This document shows, in pieces, positions 22,995 through 32,239 of a DNA stretch of 64,000 nucleotides (positions are counted from its first letter, which is position 1; each line of letters begins with the position of its first letter). Source of the stretch: Thiomicrospira sp. (GTDB lineage Bacteria > Pseudomonadota > Gammaproteobacteria > Thiomicrospirales > Thiomicrospiraceae). The notes below the pieces were generated by a model. The model ran no database searches. It was not told where the DNA came from and saw only the letters and a program-made list of their open reading frames with translations. Where the stretch lies: assembly GCF_014859555.1 (NCBI RefSeq), contig NZ_JACUTY010000001.1, positions 19,621 through 83,620 on the forward strand, in the 5' to 3' direction. Both the position numbers and the translations under genes were made by a program.

Positions 22995-23732
22995 ATGTTA
23001 ATTGATACTCACGCTCACCTGCCCCAACTCAATTTTTCTGCCGACGAAATTCATCACCCCGTAATTTCTGTTTCTACTGATTTTCAATCTTGCCAATCAA
23101 ATCACACGTTTACTATAAACGCGCCAAATCTGATTTTTACAGCTTGTGGTTTACATCCCTGGTTTGTCAAGGATACGTCATTGGATGAGCTTAATTTAAT
23201 ATTTGGTTATATCCAGTCAAAAAATGCTCGAATTATGGGAGAGATGGGTTTAGATTTTTCAGACGCATATAAACATACTAGATCACAGCAAATCGAAGTT
23301 TTAGAAGCTCAATTAAGTTTTGCTTATGATAATGACTTATCAGTTTCACTTCATTTAGTTAAAGCTTATGATGCACTCTTCGATTTATTAGTAAGTTACC
23401 CAGTGCAAGGTGCAATTCATAGTTTTCCGGGAAGTTTGGAGCAAGCCAATCGGTTTTCTAAGTTGGGTCTAAAAATAGGTGTAAATGGTTTAATCCTAAG
23501 AGATAATGCGCCGCGTTATCATAATTTGATTAAAAATATGCCTATTGAGTCTTTGGTTTTGGAAACCGACGCGCCAAATATAGCTTATCCGGATGGTAGG
23601 CAAGGTGATCTCAAAATGTTGCCATTAATAGCGACTAGGATCAGCCAAATTAAGAATATCGACTTAAACAATGTATCAGAAATTACAACCAATAATGCAA
23701 TTGAGAGTTTTAAATTAAATGAATTGTTATGA
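22995..23732 (+). CDS. TatD-family metal-dependent hydrolase
   Basis: A 245-aa TatD-type TIM-barrel hydrolase, a family acting as metal-dependent deoxyribonucleases or related hydrolases in the cytoplasm. The track start (22971) lies in the terminator. The ATG at 22995 gives MLIDTHAHLPQL with the HxH motif at residues 6-8. Also seen: GLHPW, GEMGLDF, SLHLVKAY, GAIHSFPGS and ETDAPN, which together form the expected metal-binding set. No good Shine-Dalgarno sequence precedes the start. The 3' end overlaps tcdA by 14 bases. The exact substrate cannot be told from sequence. Confidence 0.85.
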   Translation: MLIDTHAHLPQLNFSADEIHHPVISVSTDFQSCQSNHTFTINAPNLIFTACGLHPWFVKDTSLDELNLIFGYIQSKNARIMGEMGLDFSDAYKHTRSQQIEVLEAQLSFAYDNDLSVSLHLVKAYDALFDLLVSYPVQGAIHSFPGSLEQANRFSKLGLKIGVNGLILRDNAPRYHNLIKNMPIESLVLETDAPNIAYPDGRQGDLKMLPLIATRISQIKNIDLNNVSEITTNNAIESFKLNELL

Positions 23733-24459
23733 TCTTTTAGCCGATCCGCTTTATGAACGCAGCCGCTTGGTATTTAGTGATGATGAAATGTGCCGAATAA
23801 ATCAGAGTCATGTTCTGGTTGCGGGTGTCGGCGGGGTTGGTGGTTTTGTGGCGGAAGCCTTAGTTAGAGCTGGGGTAGGTAAGATTACCTTGGTTGATCA
23901 TGACAAGGTTTCAGTGTCAAATAAAAACCGCCAGATAGTTGCGCTGAATTCCACTATTGGGCGTCTTAAAGTTGATGTTATGGCTGAGCGTTTATTGGAT
24001 ATCAATCCGAATTGTCAGGTTAATAAAATAGCCGAGTTTTTATCGCCTGAAGCCATGCCAGGCCTGGTAGGATCCGGTTTTGATTTTGTGGTGGATGCGA
24101 TTGATAGTTTAAACTGCAAAGTGGCTTTGGTTGAACAGGCTTATATCCAACAGGTAGCTGTTGTATCGAGTATGGGGGCTGGGCGGCGTATTGACCCATC
24201 TAAAATCGCGATTACGGATATAAGCCAAACCCACGGTTGCGGCTTGGCGCGAGTCATGCGTCAACGTTTAAGAAAGTTGGGTATAAAAAAGGGCGTTCCG
24301 GTGATATTTTCATCGGAGCTACCCAAAGACCCAGGCCCATTTGAAGCCATTGATGGCGCAAGGGGCCGAGTTGTAAATGGTACGGCCAGCTATATGCCGG
24401 GTATTTTCGGTTTAATGCTAGCAGGCCTGGTGGTGCAAAAACTGTCTCAGCCAAATTAG
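23719..24459 (+). CDS. tcdA: tRNA threonylcarbamoyladenosine dehydratase
   Basis: A ThiF/MoeB/E1-like protein of 246 aa that matches TcdA (CsdL/YgdL), which converts t6A37 to cyclic ct6A in tRNA using ATP. Seen: the nucleotide-binding glycine-rich region VLVAGVGGVGGFVAEALVRA, LVDHDKVSVSNKNRQ with the E1-type Arg, and the C-terminal TASYMPGIFGLMLAG. It overlaps the tatD-family gene by 14 bases, so the pair is one operon. It carries a perfect CCAGGCCTGG at 24058 and a nine-mer at 24422. Its end is 12 bases from the convergent chemoreceptor gene. Confidence 0.9.
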   Translation: MNCYDLLADPLYERSRLVFSDDEMCRINQSHVLVAGVGGVGGFVAEALVRAGVGKITLVDHDKVSVSNKNRQIVALNSTIGRLKVDVMAERLLDINPNCQVNKIAEFLSPEAMPGLVGSGFDFVVDAIDSLNCKVALVEQAYIQQVAVVSSMGAGRRIDPSKIAITDISQTHGCGLARVMRQRLRKLGIKKGVPVIFSSELPKDPGPFEAIDGARGRVVNGTASYMPGIFGLMLAGLVVQKLSQPN

Positions 24460-24471
24460 TGTTATCTGGTT

Positions 24472-27042
24472 TTATTTATGGCTCAAGGATTTTGATTGAG
24501 CCGGCTCCAAGTTCTTAACCGCTAGTTCAGCCGAGGTTAAATATTTAATCACCTGCTCACTACATTCATCTAGCTTTATAAACTCGTCTTCAATTAAAGC
24601 CATGTCCTGGTTTTCATGCGCAGTTAGGATTCGTTTGATCGTTTTATGCAGCTCAGCATGCCATTTCTCTACCTGTTGCATTTCTGGTAAGTTAGCGTAT
24701 TTTTGGCCTTCAGTGCTGTAGAACCATTTACCTAACCCGCATTTAGTATGATTGGTGGCGGCTTCAAAATTTAATCCAACATCCATGCCCGCAATATAAG
24801 CGGTAATCAGGCCTTTCCATTGCTGATGGGCTCTGCGTGCTTGTGCAAAGGCAAACTGCCCTGTTTGCATGGCTGTTTCAAAGTTAATGGCTTTTAAATC
24901 TATCTTAAACATTTTCGACAACTCAATGACTTCAGCCGCATAACGTGCCATTTGTTGGGTTTGTTGTGCGGTTTCTTCAACCAGTGCCGCATTTTGTTGA
25001 GTTGCCGTATCAATTGAAGCAATCGCATTATTGACCTGTTCAACCCCTTGAGATTGTTCGGTGGTCGCTTGGTTGATTTCGCCAATAATTTGACTAACTT
25101 GTTCGATAGATTGATTTATCACATCAATGGCTTGACCAGATTGATTGGCGAGTTCCGTGCCTTGCTTAACTTTGATTAAGGTATCATCAATCAGGGTTTT
25201 AATTTGTTTAGCGGCTTCCGCTGATTTTTGTGCCAAGCTGCGCACTTCTGAGGCGACGACAGCAAAGCCACGGCCATGATCACCGGCTCTGGCGGCTTCA
25301 ACCGCGGCATTCAAGGCCAGCAAGTTAGTTTGGAAGGCAATGCTGTCAATTAGGTTGGTGATTTCCCCGATTTTACTGCTGGAGTCATTGATTTCATGAA
25401 TCGCATCAATGGTTTGTTTCACGACCTGATTGGCATTAGAGGCCTCACGGCGTGATTGGTCAGACAGGCCTTGGGCTTGTTGCGCATTCTCGGCTGTTTG
25501 GCGGATAGTGGATGTGATTTGCTCCATACTGGCCGCAGTTTCTTCCAGTGAGGCGGCTTGTTGCTGAGTACGCTGGGCTAGGTCCTGAATGCCGACCGAA
25601 ATGCGATTGGTGCCTTCTGATAAACGCAACACGGAAAAGTTAGATTGAGACATTAAACTGGATACGTTTGCAGTGGCATTGTTCACCCCATCTTTTAGGA
25701 TGCTTAAGGTGCCATGTAGGGGGAGGTGGATACGTTTGGTTAAGTCGCCAGAACCTTGCGCGACCATCACCTGGGTGGTTTCACCAATTGCTTTTTCAAG
25801 CTGATCTAGAGTCTGATTAATGGTGTCTTTTAAGTGTTTTAATTCGCCCTGAGCTTCGGCATGAATACGTTTTTCGAAATAGCCTTCGGACACCTGATCC
25901 ATTAACTCATTGACTTCAAAAAACACGCCTTTCAAAGTCACCATTGCGGTTTGACCATATTCTACTGCTTGCTGATAATCACCTTGTAACTGTGTGTTGG
26001 ATTCATAGCTAAAGTTACCATTTCGAATCTCATGCAGCACTTTGGTAATTTCTTCAGTCGTCTGGCGCATCGCCTGAGTGGCCAAATTGGTGCTGGCTTT
26101 AAGTAAATCAAAATCGCCTTGCATTGGAATGCTCGTGTTGGCGTTGAGTTTACCGTGGGAAATCGCAGATAACATACGCCCTGTTTCGCCAATTGCCACC
26201 TGCATATTTTGCATTTGTTGATTGTAAGTGCGTGCTAACTGGCCAATTTCATCTTGGTTTTTAATGACCGCACGCACACTTAAATCACCCGTGCGCTGTG
26301 AGCATTGCATAATTTTTTGCAATGCTCGCAACGGCCGAGAAACCAACATATAATTCATGATCGCAAAGTAGGCGGATAAAATCACCAGCAATAAAATGCT
26401 GAACCAGCTTAGTTGGGTGAGTAATTGGTCCGCCACCAGGCCTGGTGCATTGGTTTGATTAAGTTGGTCTAACCCGCTAGCATGCATCCAACTAACGACC
26501 CAAACCGCCAAACCCAATAACAGCACATTTCCTAAACTCAGCTTGGTTAATAAGGACCATTTTTTAAATGGATTGAGTTTATCCAGCTTGGCTTGTAAAG
26601 GACTAAAAACCTGGCCCTTTTTAATAACCAGTTGGCCATGGTGAATTAAGGGGTAAACTGAGGTGGCGAGTGCAATTTCAGCTTCAGTGGCGGGCATACG
26701 TACCGAAATATAACCGGTGATTTGGTCTTGTTGTTTGACGGGCGCTACATTGGCTTTTACCCAATAATGATCGCCATTTTTTGCACGGTTTTTAACAATC
26801 TGAGTCCAGCCTTCACCTGATTGCAGGGTTTGCCACATATCTTTAAACACCGCAGGTGGCACATCAGGATGGCGCAACAAGTTGTGTGGCTGTCCAATTA
26901 ATTCGGATTCGGTATAGCCGCTAATTTCTATAAACTCATCATTGGCTTCAACAATAGTGCCATCGATATCGGTGCGTGAGACTAGACGATAGTTTACAGG
27001 AATCAGTTTTTGTTGTTGGGTTACGGGTAGATTTTGTCTCAT
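24472..27042 (-). CDS. Aer-like PAS/HAMP chemoreceptor with CZB domain
   Basis: An 856-aa methyl-accepting taxis receptor. Seen in order: an Aer-type PAS domain (residues about 15-125) with [18 protein letters not shown], which in Aer binds FAD and senses redox or energy state; two membrane segments (about 180-235) with almost no periplasmic loop; HAMP units; a signalling domain with the hairpin tip [11 protein letters not shown]-like stretch [20 protein letters not shown]; and a C-terminal CZB domain ([25 protein letters not shown]) giving the Cys/His zinc set. It probably couples energy taxis with a zinc- or oxidant-sensitive input. It stands alone, with no che genes nearby. A CCAGGCCTGG lies in the second-membrane-segment region. 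Confidence 0.9.
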   Translation of the reverse strand: MRQNLPVTQQQKLIPVNYRLVSRTDIDGTIVEANDEFIEISGYTESELIGQPHNLLRHPDVPPAVFKDMWQTLQSGEGWTQIVKNRAKNGDHYWVKANVAPVKQQDQITGYISVRMPATEAEIALATSVYPLIHHGQLVIKKGQVFSPLQAKLDKLNPFKKWSLLTKLSLGNVLLLGLAVWVVSWMHASGLDQLNQTNAPGLVADQLLTQLSWFSILLLVILSAYFAIMNYMLVSRPLRALQKIMQCSQRTGDLSVRAVIKNQDEIGQLARTYNQQMQNMQVAIGETGRMLSAISHGKLNANTSIPMQGDFDLLKASTNLATQAMRQTTEEITKVLHEIRNGNFSYESNTQLQGDYQQAVEYGQTAMVTLKGVFFEVNELMDQVSEGYFEKRIHAEAQGELKHLKDTINQTLDQLEKAIGETTQVMVAQGSGDLTKRIHLPLHGTLSILKDGVNNATANVSSLMSQSNFSVLRLSEGTNRISVGIQDLAQRTQQQAASLEETAASMEQITSTIRQTAENAQQAQGLSDQSRREASNANQVVKQTIDAIHEINDSSSKIGEITNLIDSIAFQTNLLALNAAVEAARAGDHGRGFAVVASEVRSLAQKSAEAAKQIKTLIDDTLIKVKQGTELANQSGQAIDVINQSIEQVSQIIGEINQATTEQSQGVEQVNNAIASIDTATQQNAALVEETAQQTQQMARYAAEVIELSKMFKIDLKAINFETAMQTGQFAFAQARRAHQQWKGLITAYIAGMDVGLNFEAATNHTKCGLGKWFYSTEGQKYANLPEMQQVEKWHAELHKTIKRILTAHENQDMALIEDEFIKLDECSEQVIKYLTSAELAVKNLEPAQSKSLSHK

Positions 27043-27188
27043 AAGATTCTCCGATAGCCACTCAGTTAGATTTAGTAAGAAATTATTTTATGCTAATAAA
27101 TTATGATTCATTGGTATGTTGTTGGTTTATAAGCATAAAACTTGATTTGCATCAGGTTGGGAAGGCTGTCGTTTGTATTTGTATAAAT

Positions 27189-27197
27189 TGTTATACT
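27189..27197 (+). promoter_or_regulatory. Extended -10 promoter upstream of unknown gene
   Basis: TGtTATACT is an extended -10 element (TG at 27189-27190, TATACT at 27192-27197) about 30 bases before the TTG start of the following gene. A convincing -35 is not seen, as is common for extended -10 promoters. Confidence 0.4.
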
Positions 27198-27228
27198 GTT
27201 TCGCCATTTACTAGACAGGTTAGAGAAA

Positions 27229-28338
27229 TTGAAACCCAGCCCAATCAGCCGCTTATTATCACGCAAACTTTATTGGGATATGGAAGAGCAAGTGCTTTGG
27301 TTGGACTTGCGTCAAATTTGGCCTGACAAGGGGGTATTGCGCCTGCCGAGCTGGGATCAAATGATGTTGTCGGCCGAACCTATTCCACAGTATGCCCCCG
27401 CTTTAGATGTGTTGAGTTGGTCAATCCACAGTGAATTACGTTTTTGGTTACAACAGATTCCAAAGTGGGTGGTGGAAAGTTGTCAGTTATTTCCCAGCCA
27501 CCAACTGAGTTTGCTGCATTATGCCGGGCGTTATCCACAGATGTTGGAGTTATTGGATCATGCGCCTTTATTGGCGTGGGAATTAATACGTGCGCCTTTG
27601 ACGGAGGCTGAGCGGGTGGCACTTTTTCAAGCCAAACGAATTGATATGGTCGCAAAGCTGGGCTGGCCGGGAAAAACCGAAACCCTCAAGTTTCTGTGTA
27701 ACTTGCGATTACGTGTGGTTAATAACGAACTGCTTGAGCAGGTTCAGGTGTGTTTATTAGATGAGCGGCGCTTAAATTCATTACAAATTTTACCACGCAT
27801 CAACTCGATGGCGTTGTCCTTGGCGGCCCGTTTTCCAGAACTAATTGGCCAACGTTTGCACCAGAGTTTAGCCCGTATGCCTTGTCGACCCATGCAATGC
27901 AAATCCATGATTGCCTTATTAGAGGATGTTTATCGACTGGCTGAATTTATTGGAGAAGCGGAGGTTACGCGTAAAATTGGAGACTGTCGCTATTTGGTGG
28001 AAGTCGAAACCTTATACCAGGCCTGGTTAACTCAAACGTTAGATCAGCAGGCTGCGTCGATTGAACTGGCGTTATCGACCGAACCACAACAGTTAACTCA
28101 GCCCAATCAATGGCAAGCTCTAAGCCGACAACAGAACCAGGCCTGGTGGTTGGATTATCCTCAATCAAATCTGCAATTATGGGCTTGGTTGTTTGAAGGG
28201 GAGTTGGTGGGATTGTTACTGGATAACTCAGGTGAACAAGCGAAAGTTCAACGTTTGCGCCAAGCACAAAACCAACTCGCCAGCGCCGCATTACAAGCGC
28301 AGGTCGAGTTGTGGTTAGTAAATTTAAATAAAGCTTAG
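27229..28338 (+). CDS. Protein of unknown function, 369 aa
   Basis: I do not recognise this gene with confidence. It is a soluble, helix-rich, leucine- and tryptophan-rich protein without signal peptide or membrane segment. The stretches LSLLHYAGRYPQMLELLDHAPLLAWEL and LNSLQILPRINSMALSL vaguely recall the helical N-terminal part of some PcfJ-like proteins, but this is a weak impression. The track start is a TTG at 27229. The ATG at 27280 (MEEQVLWLDLR) is the main alternative. Two perfect CCAGGCCTGG copies encode YQAW and NQAW. Its stop codon overlaps the convergent lysA stop (TTAG). Confidence 0.7.
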   Translation: MKPSPISRLLSRKLYWDMEEQVLWLDLRQIWPDKGVLRLPSWDQMMLSAEPIPQYAPALDVLSWSIHSELRFWLQQIPKWVVESCQLFPSHQLSLLHYAGRYPQMLELLDHAPLLAWELIRAPLTEAERVALFQAKRIDMVAKLGWPGKTETLKFLCNLRLRVVNNELLEQVQVCLLDERRLNSLQILPRINSMALSLAARFPELIGQRLHQSLARMPCRPMQCKSMIALLEDVYRLAEFIGEAEVTRKIGDCRYLVEVETLYQAWLTQTLDQQAASIELALSTEPQQLTQPNQWQALSRQQNQAWWLDYPQSNLQLWAWLFEGELVGLLLDNSGEQAKVQRLRQAQNQLASAALQAQVELWLVNLNKA

Positions 28339-29585
28339 TCGAGTAGTTTTTCCGAACCCATTAAGTCTTGATAAGTTTCACGCGGACGCACCAACCAGGC
28401 CTGGTGCTTCTGCACCATCACTTCGGCCGCACGTGGGCGCGTATTGTAGTTCGAACTCATGGTAAAACCATAAGCGCCTGCCGATAAGACCGCCAGCAAA
28501 TCACCGGCTTTTAAATTAAGTGTGCGATCTTTGCCTAAAAAATCGCCGGTTTCACACACCGGGCCAACTAAGTCCCAACTCGCCTCCAGGCCATCAGTAC
28601 GCGGATTGAGTGGAATAATTTGTTGATAGGCTTGGTATAAGGCTGGACGAATTAAATCGTTCATTGCTGCATCAATAATTGCAAAATGTTTATGGTCTGA
28701 CGGCTTTAAGTATTCGACCTCGGTTACTAACACCCCAGCATTGCCCGCAATTGCACGACCCGGTTCGATAATTACTTCAATACTTGGATCATTCAATTCG
28801 TTTAATAACGCCTTAATATAATCGGCAATCTCAGGTGGGTTTTCGTCGGTATAACGAATCCCCAGGCCACCGCCTAAATCCAAATGATGAATCTCAATCC
28901 CCATATCGGCTAAGCGCTGTTTAAGTTGCAACACCTTCTTTAACGCATCCACAAACGGACGCACTTCGGTTAATTGCGAACCAATATGGCAATCTATGCC
29001 GATGACTTTGATATGAGAATAGTCTGAGGCGGTTTGATAAAGCTCCGGTGCGGTGAGAATATCGACACCAAACTTGTTTTCTTTCAAACCAGTCGAAATG
29101 TAAGGATGGGTTTTGGCATCGACATCTGGGTTCACCCGAATCGAGATGGGTGCGATTTTATTCACGCGTTGCGCAACCGTTTGAATGCGATCCAACTCCG
29201 CATGGGATTCAACATTAAAACAGCGAATGCCGACTTCCAGCGCACGTTCAATTTCGGATTCTTTTTTGGCCACGCCCGAAAACACCACCTTGTCGGCTTG
29301 GCCGCCGGCACGTAATACGCGTTCAAGTTCGCCTTGCGAAACAATATCAAAGCCCGAACCCAAATGTGCCAACACCTGTAAAACAGCGACGTTCGAGTTG
29401 GTTTTGACCGCATAACATACCAAATGTGGCTGAGTACCAAAGGCTTGGTCAAATGCCTGCCAACGGTTTTCTAGCTCGGTGCGAGAATACACATACAGCG
29501 GTGTGCCGTATTGTTTAGCTAAATCGTTTAACGAAACCTGTTCGGCCATTAGCTGATTTTGTTGATAGTGAAAAACGTCAGTCAT
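28335..29585 (-). CDS. lysA: Diaminopimelate decarboxylase
   Basis: A 416-aa fold-type III PLP enzyme that makes L-lysine from meso-diaminopimelate, the last step of lysine synthesis. Seen: the PLP lysine in LVCYAVKTNSN (Lys61), the HIGSQ motif in IDCHIGSQLTEVRPF, the GGGLGI phosphate-binding loop, EPGRAIAGNAG, and CETGDFLGKDR with the C-terminal YGFTMSSNYNTRPR. It follows the lptM-like gene by 32 bases on the same strand, an arrangement common in gammaproteobacteria. dapF is not adjacent. The C-terminal HQAW is encoded by a palindrome copy. Confidence 0.96.
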   Translation of the reverse strand: MTDVFHYQQNQLMAEQVSLNDLAKQYGTPLYVYSRTELENRWQAFDQAFGTQPHLVCYAVKTNSNVAVLQVLAHLGSGFDIVSQGELERVLRAGGQADKVVFSGVAKKESEIERALEVGIRCFNVESHAELDRIQTVAQRVNKIAPISIRVNPDVDAKTHPYISTGLKENKFGVDILTAPELYQTASDYSHIKVIGIDCHIGSQLTEVRPFVDALKKVLQLKQRLADMGIEIHHLDLGGGLGIRYTDENPPEIADYIKALLNELNDPSIEVIIEPGRAIAGNAGVLVTEVEYLKPSDHKHFAIIDAAMNDLIRPALYQAYQQIIPLNPRTDGLEASWDLVGPVCETGDFLGKDRTLNLKAGDLLAVLSAGAYGFTMSSNYNTRPRAAEVMVQKHQAWLVRPRETYQDLMGSEKLLD

Positions 29586-29617
29586 GGGTAATCCTTATAC
29601 AGCACGCAGAAACGGGT

Positions 29618-29779
29618 TCAGGAAGGCTGTTGAGTTGAATGATGTTGGCCGATCACATGGGTGTCGACCTGGCTGGTTTGTGGCAAACTTAATGGGCCTT
29701 TTTTGCCGCAACCACTCAACACAAAGGTTGCTGAGAGTAAGCCCGCCACTAACCAAATCGGTTTAAATTGTAAAGACAT
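29618..29779 (-). CDS. lptM: LptM-type small lipoprotein
   Basis: A 53-aa lipoprotein if started at the ATG at 29779 (MSLQFKPIWLVAGLLSATF); the track start at 29809 would add ten residues. Seen: a hydrophobic signal segment and the lipobox LSGCGKKGPL, which is characteristic of LptM/YifL. In E. coli, LptM supports maturation of the LPS translocon LptDE in the outer membrane. The gene directly precedes lysA, as is typical. The short length after the lipobox matches the family. Start choice is uncertain because no strong Shine-Dalgarno is visible. Confidence 0.75.
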   Translation of the reverse strand: MSLQFKPIWLVAGLLSATFVLSGCGKKGPLSLPQTSQVDTHVIGQHHSTQQPS

Positions 29780-29856
29780 AAGCCGCTTGCGTTTCATATT
29801 CAGTGCCATCGCGTTAAAATGATCGCCATTTTACCAGAATCTAGGAACGCATTGAT

Positions 29857-30519
29857 ATGTCTGAACTCTTACCGGTTATTGTTGAACCTTCTCAACCCGC
29901 TAAAGCCGCCGTGATTTGGCTGCACGGCTTAGGGGCGGATGGACATGATTTTGAAGAGATTGTACCCAGCTTAGACTTACCAGAAAATCATGCCATTCGG
30001 TTTGTGTTTCCACACGCACCGATTCAACCCGTTACCATCAACGGTGGCATGCATATGCGTTCGTGGTTTGATATTCGTTCGTTAGATATGCAAAACGATG
30101 TGGATTCGGCTGGCATTCGGGTCGCCTGTCACCAAGTTTATAAACTCATCGCACAACAAGAAGCGGCCGGTATTGACCCAAAAAACATTATCCTCGCTGG
30201 CTTTTCACAAGGCGGTTTGATCGCTTTACATGCGGGCTTAAGTTACGACCATAGTCTGGGTGGTATTATGGCGTTATCAACTTGGTGCCCGTTGGTGGAG
30301 CAATTTCATTTGCACCGCGAACTGCCGATTTTAATGATTCACGGTCGACTAGATCCGGTAGTGCCGTTTGAACTGGGTGCCAAAGCGCTAGACGATTTAA
30401 GTGCCAAAGGTTACCAAATTGATTGGCAGGTTTATGATATGCAGCACCAGGTCTGCTTGGAAGAAATTGAATATATTGGCCACTGGTTACGCCAGCGGTT
30501 ATTGCAAGGAAACGACTAA
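29857..30519 (+). CDS. Alpha/beta hydrolase, carboxylesterase/phospholipase family
   Basis: A 220-aa serine hydrolase of the phospholipase/carboxylesterase family (E. coli YpfH-like, EstB-like). Seen: WLHGLGADGHDF forming the oxyanion region, nucleophile Ser117 in GFSQGG, Asp166 in HGRLDPVVPF and His197 in MQHQVC, a complete catalytic triad. No signal peptide is present, so it acts in the cytoplasm on short-chain or acyl-thioester substrates; the true substrate is unknown. It overlaps the next gene by one base (TAATG), suggesting a common transcript with the thioesterase and coaBC. Confidence 0.9.
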   Translation: MSELLPVIVEPSQPAKAAVIWLHGLGADGHDFEEIVPSLDLPENHAIRFVFPHAPIQPVTINGGMHMRSWFDIRSLDMQNDVDSAGIRVACHQVYKLIAQQEAAGIDPKNIILAGFSQGGLIALHAGLSYDHSLGGIMALSTWCPLVEQFHLHRELPILMIHGRLDPVVPFELGAKALDDLSAKGYQIDWQVYDMQHQVCLEEIEYIGHWLRQRLLQGND

Positions 30520-30917
30520 TGTTTATTTTAACCATGCGAGTACGCGATTATGAATGTGATATTCAAGGGGTGGTGAACAACAGTGTGTATCAAAATTATC
30601 TTGAACACGCTCGGCATGAATTCCTACTCGCCAATAACATCAATTTTGCCGATTTAAGCGCGCAAGGCATTAATTTAGTGGTTACCCGAACCGAGCTAGA
30701 CTACAAAGCCTCGTTGCGCCCACAGGATGACTTTTACATAACGGTCGAATGCATTCGCGAGTCGCGTCTTAAATTTGCATTTATTCAACATATCTATCGC
30801 TCAAATGATGATAAATTAGTGATGCAAGCTAGGGTAATTGGAACCGGCTTAAATGCACGCGGGCGCCCGGAAATTCCGGCTGAATTAGATGCTTTATTTA
30901 CTCCGCAAAACGATTAG
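30519..30917 (+). CDS. Hotdog-fold acyl-CoA thioesterase
   Basis: A 132-aa thioesterase of the YbgC/FadM (4-hydroxybenzoyl-CoA thioesterase-like) group. Seen: RVRDYECDIQGVVNNSVYQNYLEHARHEF, containing the conserved DxxGxVNNxxY pattern where this family keeps its catalytic Asp, and the strand ITVECIRESRLKFAF. Start ATG overlaps the esterase stop codon. It may hydrolyse acyl-CoA or acyl-ACP in the cytoplasm. Neighbouring coaBC makes the 4'-phosphopantetheine moiety of CoA, but a functional link is only suggested by position. Confidence 0.85.
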   Translation: MFILTMRVRDYECDIQGVVNNSVYQNYLEHARHEFLLANNINFADLSAQGINLVVTRTELDYKASLRPQDDFYITVECIRESRLKFAFIQHIYRSNDDKLVMQARVIGTGLNARGRPEIPAELDALFTPQND

Positions 30918-30926
30918 GTAACAAAT

Positions 30927-32195
30927 ATGAAAGTGTTGGTTGGTGTGTCAGGCGGAATCGCAGCCTATAAGGCCTTGGAGTTAGTGCGCTTGTGTGTCAA
31001 AGCCGGCTACCAAGTGCAGGTGGTGATGACCGAAGGCGCCAAGCAGTTTATTCAACCTTTATCCTTTCAAGCTTTGTGTGGACATAAAGTGCGCGACAGC
31101 TTGTTTGATCTCGAACAAGAAGCCGGTATGGGACATATAGAACTGGCACGTTGGGCGGATCTAATTGTGATCGCGCCCGCCAGCGCGGATGTATTGGCAC
31201 GTTTGCGTGCAGGTATGGCAAATGATTTATTAACTACGCTATGCTTAGCCACCGATCGACCGATTGTATTTGCCCCCGCGATGAACCGCTTAATGTGGGC
31301 GAATGCCGCCACCCAAGATAATGTCGCGGCTCTGCAAACACGCGGCTGGCAGATGATTGAACCCGCCTCGGGCGAGCAGGCTTGTGGTGAAGTCGGGGCA
31401 GGGCGTTTGGCTGAACCCGAAACGATTTTTAACATTATTCGTCAGCAAGCGGATAAGTTATCGGTTGCGGACATAAATGCAGATAAAGCACCAGGCCTGG
31501 TTGGTCAGCATTCTATTCCTACCGACCACCAGGCCTGGTGGTCGGATAAAACCTTGCTGATTACCGCTGGGCCAACCTATGAAGACCTAGACCCTGTACG
31601 TTTTATTGGTAATCGAAGCTCCGGCAAAATGGGGTTTGCGATCGCCGAGGCTGCGGCTGAATTGGGGGCGAAAGTCGTATTGATCAGCGGGCCAGTGAAT
31701 TTGCCGACCCCACCCGGCGTGACGCGAATTGATGTGCGATCGGCTTTGCAAATGTTTGAAGCGGTAAAGCAATATTATGCGCAAGTTAATGTCATGATTG
31801 GCGCGGCCGCGGTCGCCGATTTTAGGTTGGCTGAACTGGCTAGCCAAAAAATCAAAAAACAGGCTGAACAAGACGGCTTAGAACTCAAGTTGGTACAAAA
31901 CCCGGATATTATTGGCTGGGTCGCCGCGCAGGCAGATAAACCTTATGTGGTCGGGTTTGCGGCGGAAACGCAACAAGTGATGGCCTATGCCAAGGCCAAA
32001 TTACAACGCAAGGGGCTAGACATGATTTGCGCCAATCAGGTGGGTGAAGGACTTGGGTTTGACACAGATGATAATGCTTTAACTTTGATTACCCAAAATC
32101 AGGAATGGCCACTTGCGCCGTCATCCAAAACCCAGCAAGCCAAGTGGCTTTTAGGTTTTATTCAGCAAACGCTAGAAACCACTGCGGCAAATTAA
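30927..32195 (+). CDS. coaBC: Bifunctional phosphopantothenoylcysteine synthetase/decarboxylase
   Basis: A 422-aa Dfp/CoaBC enzyme. The N-terminal flavin-dependent decarboxylase domain (about 1-190) shows GVSGGIAAYKALELVR, the active-site His region MGHIELARWAD, and the PAMN motif APAMNRLMW. The C-terminal synthetase domain (about 205-422) shows TAGPTYEDLDPVRFIGNRSS and AAVADFR. It converts 4'-phosphopantothenate and Cys to 4'-phosphopantetheine for CoA. The interdomain linker contains two CCAGGCCTGG copies 38 bases apart in different frames (APGLV and HQAWW), a good sign that this palindrome is inserted or tolerated where structure is loose. Confidence 0.96.
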   Translation: MKVLVGVSGGIAAYKALELVRLCVKAGYQVQVVMTEGAKQFIQPLSFQALCGHKVRDSLFDLEQEAGMGHIELARWADLIVIAPASADVLARLRAGMANDLLTTLCLATDRPIVFAPAMNRLMWANAATQDNVAALQTRGWQMIEPASGEQACGEVGAGRLAEPETIFNIIRQQADKLSVADINADKAPGLVGQHSIPTDHQAWWSDKTLLITAGPTYEDLDPVRFIGNRSSGKMGFAIAEAAAELGAKVVLISGPVNLPTPPGVTRIDVRSALQMFEAVKQYYAQVNVMIGAAAVADFRLAELASQKIKKQAEQDGLELKLVQNPDIIGWVAAQADKPYVVGFAAETQQVMAYAKAKLQRKGLDMICANQVGEGLGFDTDDNALTLITQNQEWPLAPSSKTQQAKWLLGFIQQTLETTAAN

Positions 32196-32201
32196 GTCAT
32201 C

Positions 32202-32224
32202 AATTCGGGTTAATCGAGGTGCCC
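32202..32224. repeat. Fragment of MITE-like repeat end
   Basis: AATTCGGGTTAATCGAGGTGCC matches the right end of the repeat at 62660-62792 (GGGTTAATCGAGGT shared exactly, with AATTC a few bases before it in both). It lies between the convergent coaBC and DUF302 genes and lacks the other end. A short CCCT/AGGG hairpin follows. Likely a decayed copy. Confidence 0.55.
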
Positions 32225-32239
32225 TATTAAGGGTTGGAG

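Noticed and set aside
27090-27326. 78-aa plus-strand ORF upstream of the unknown gene
   Set aside because: Overlaps the promoter region and the better-supported 27229 frame; composition not protein-like.
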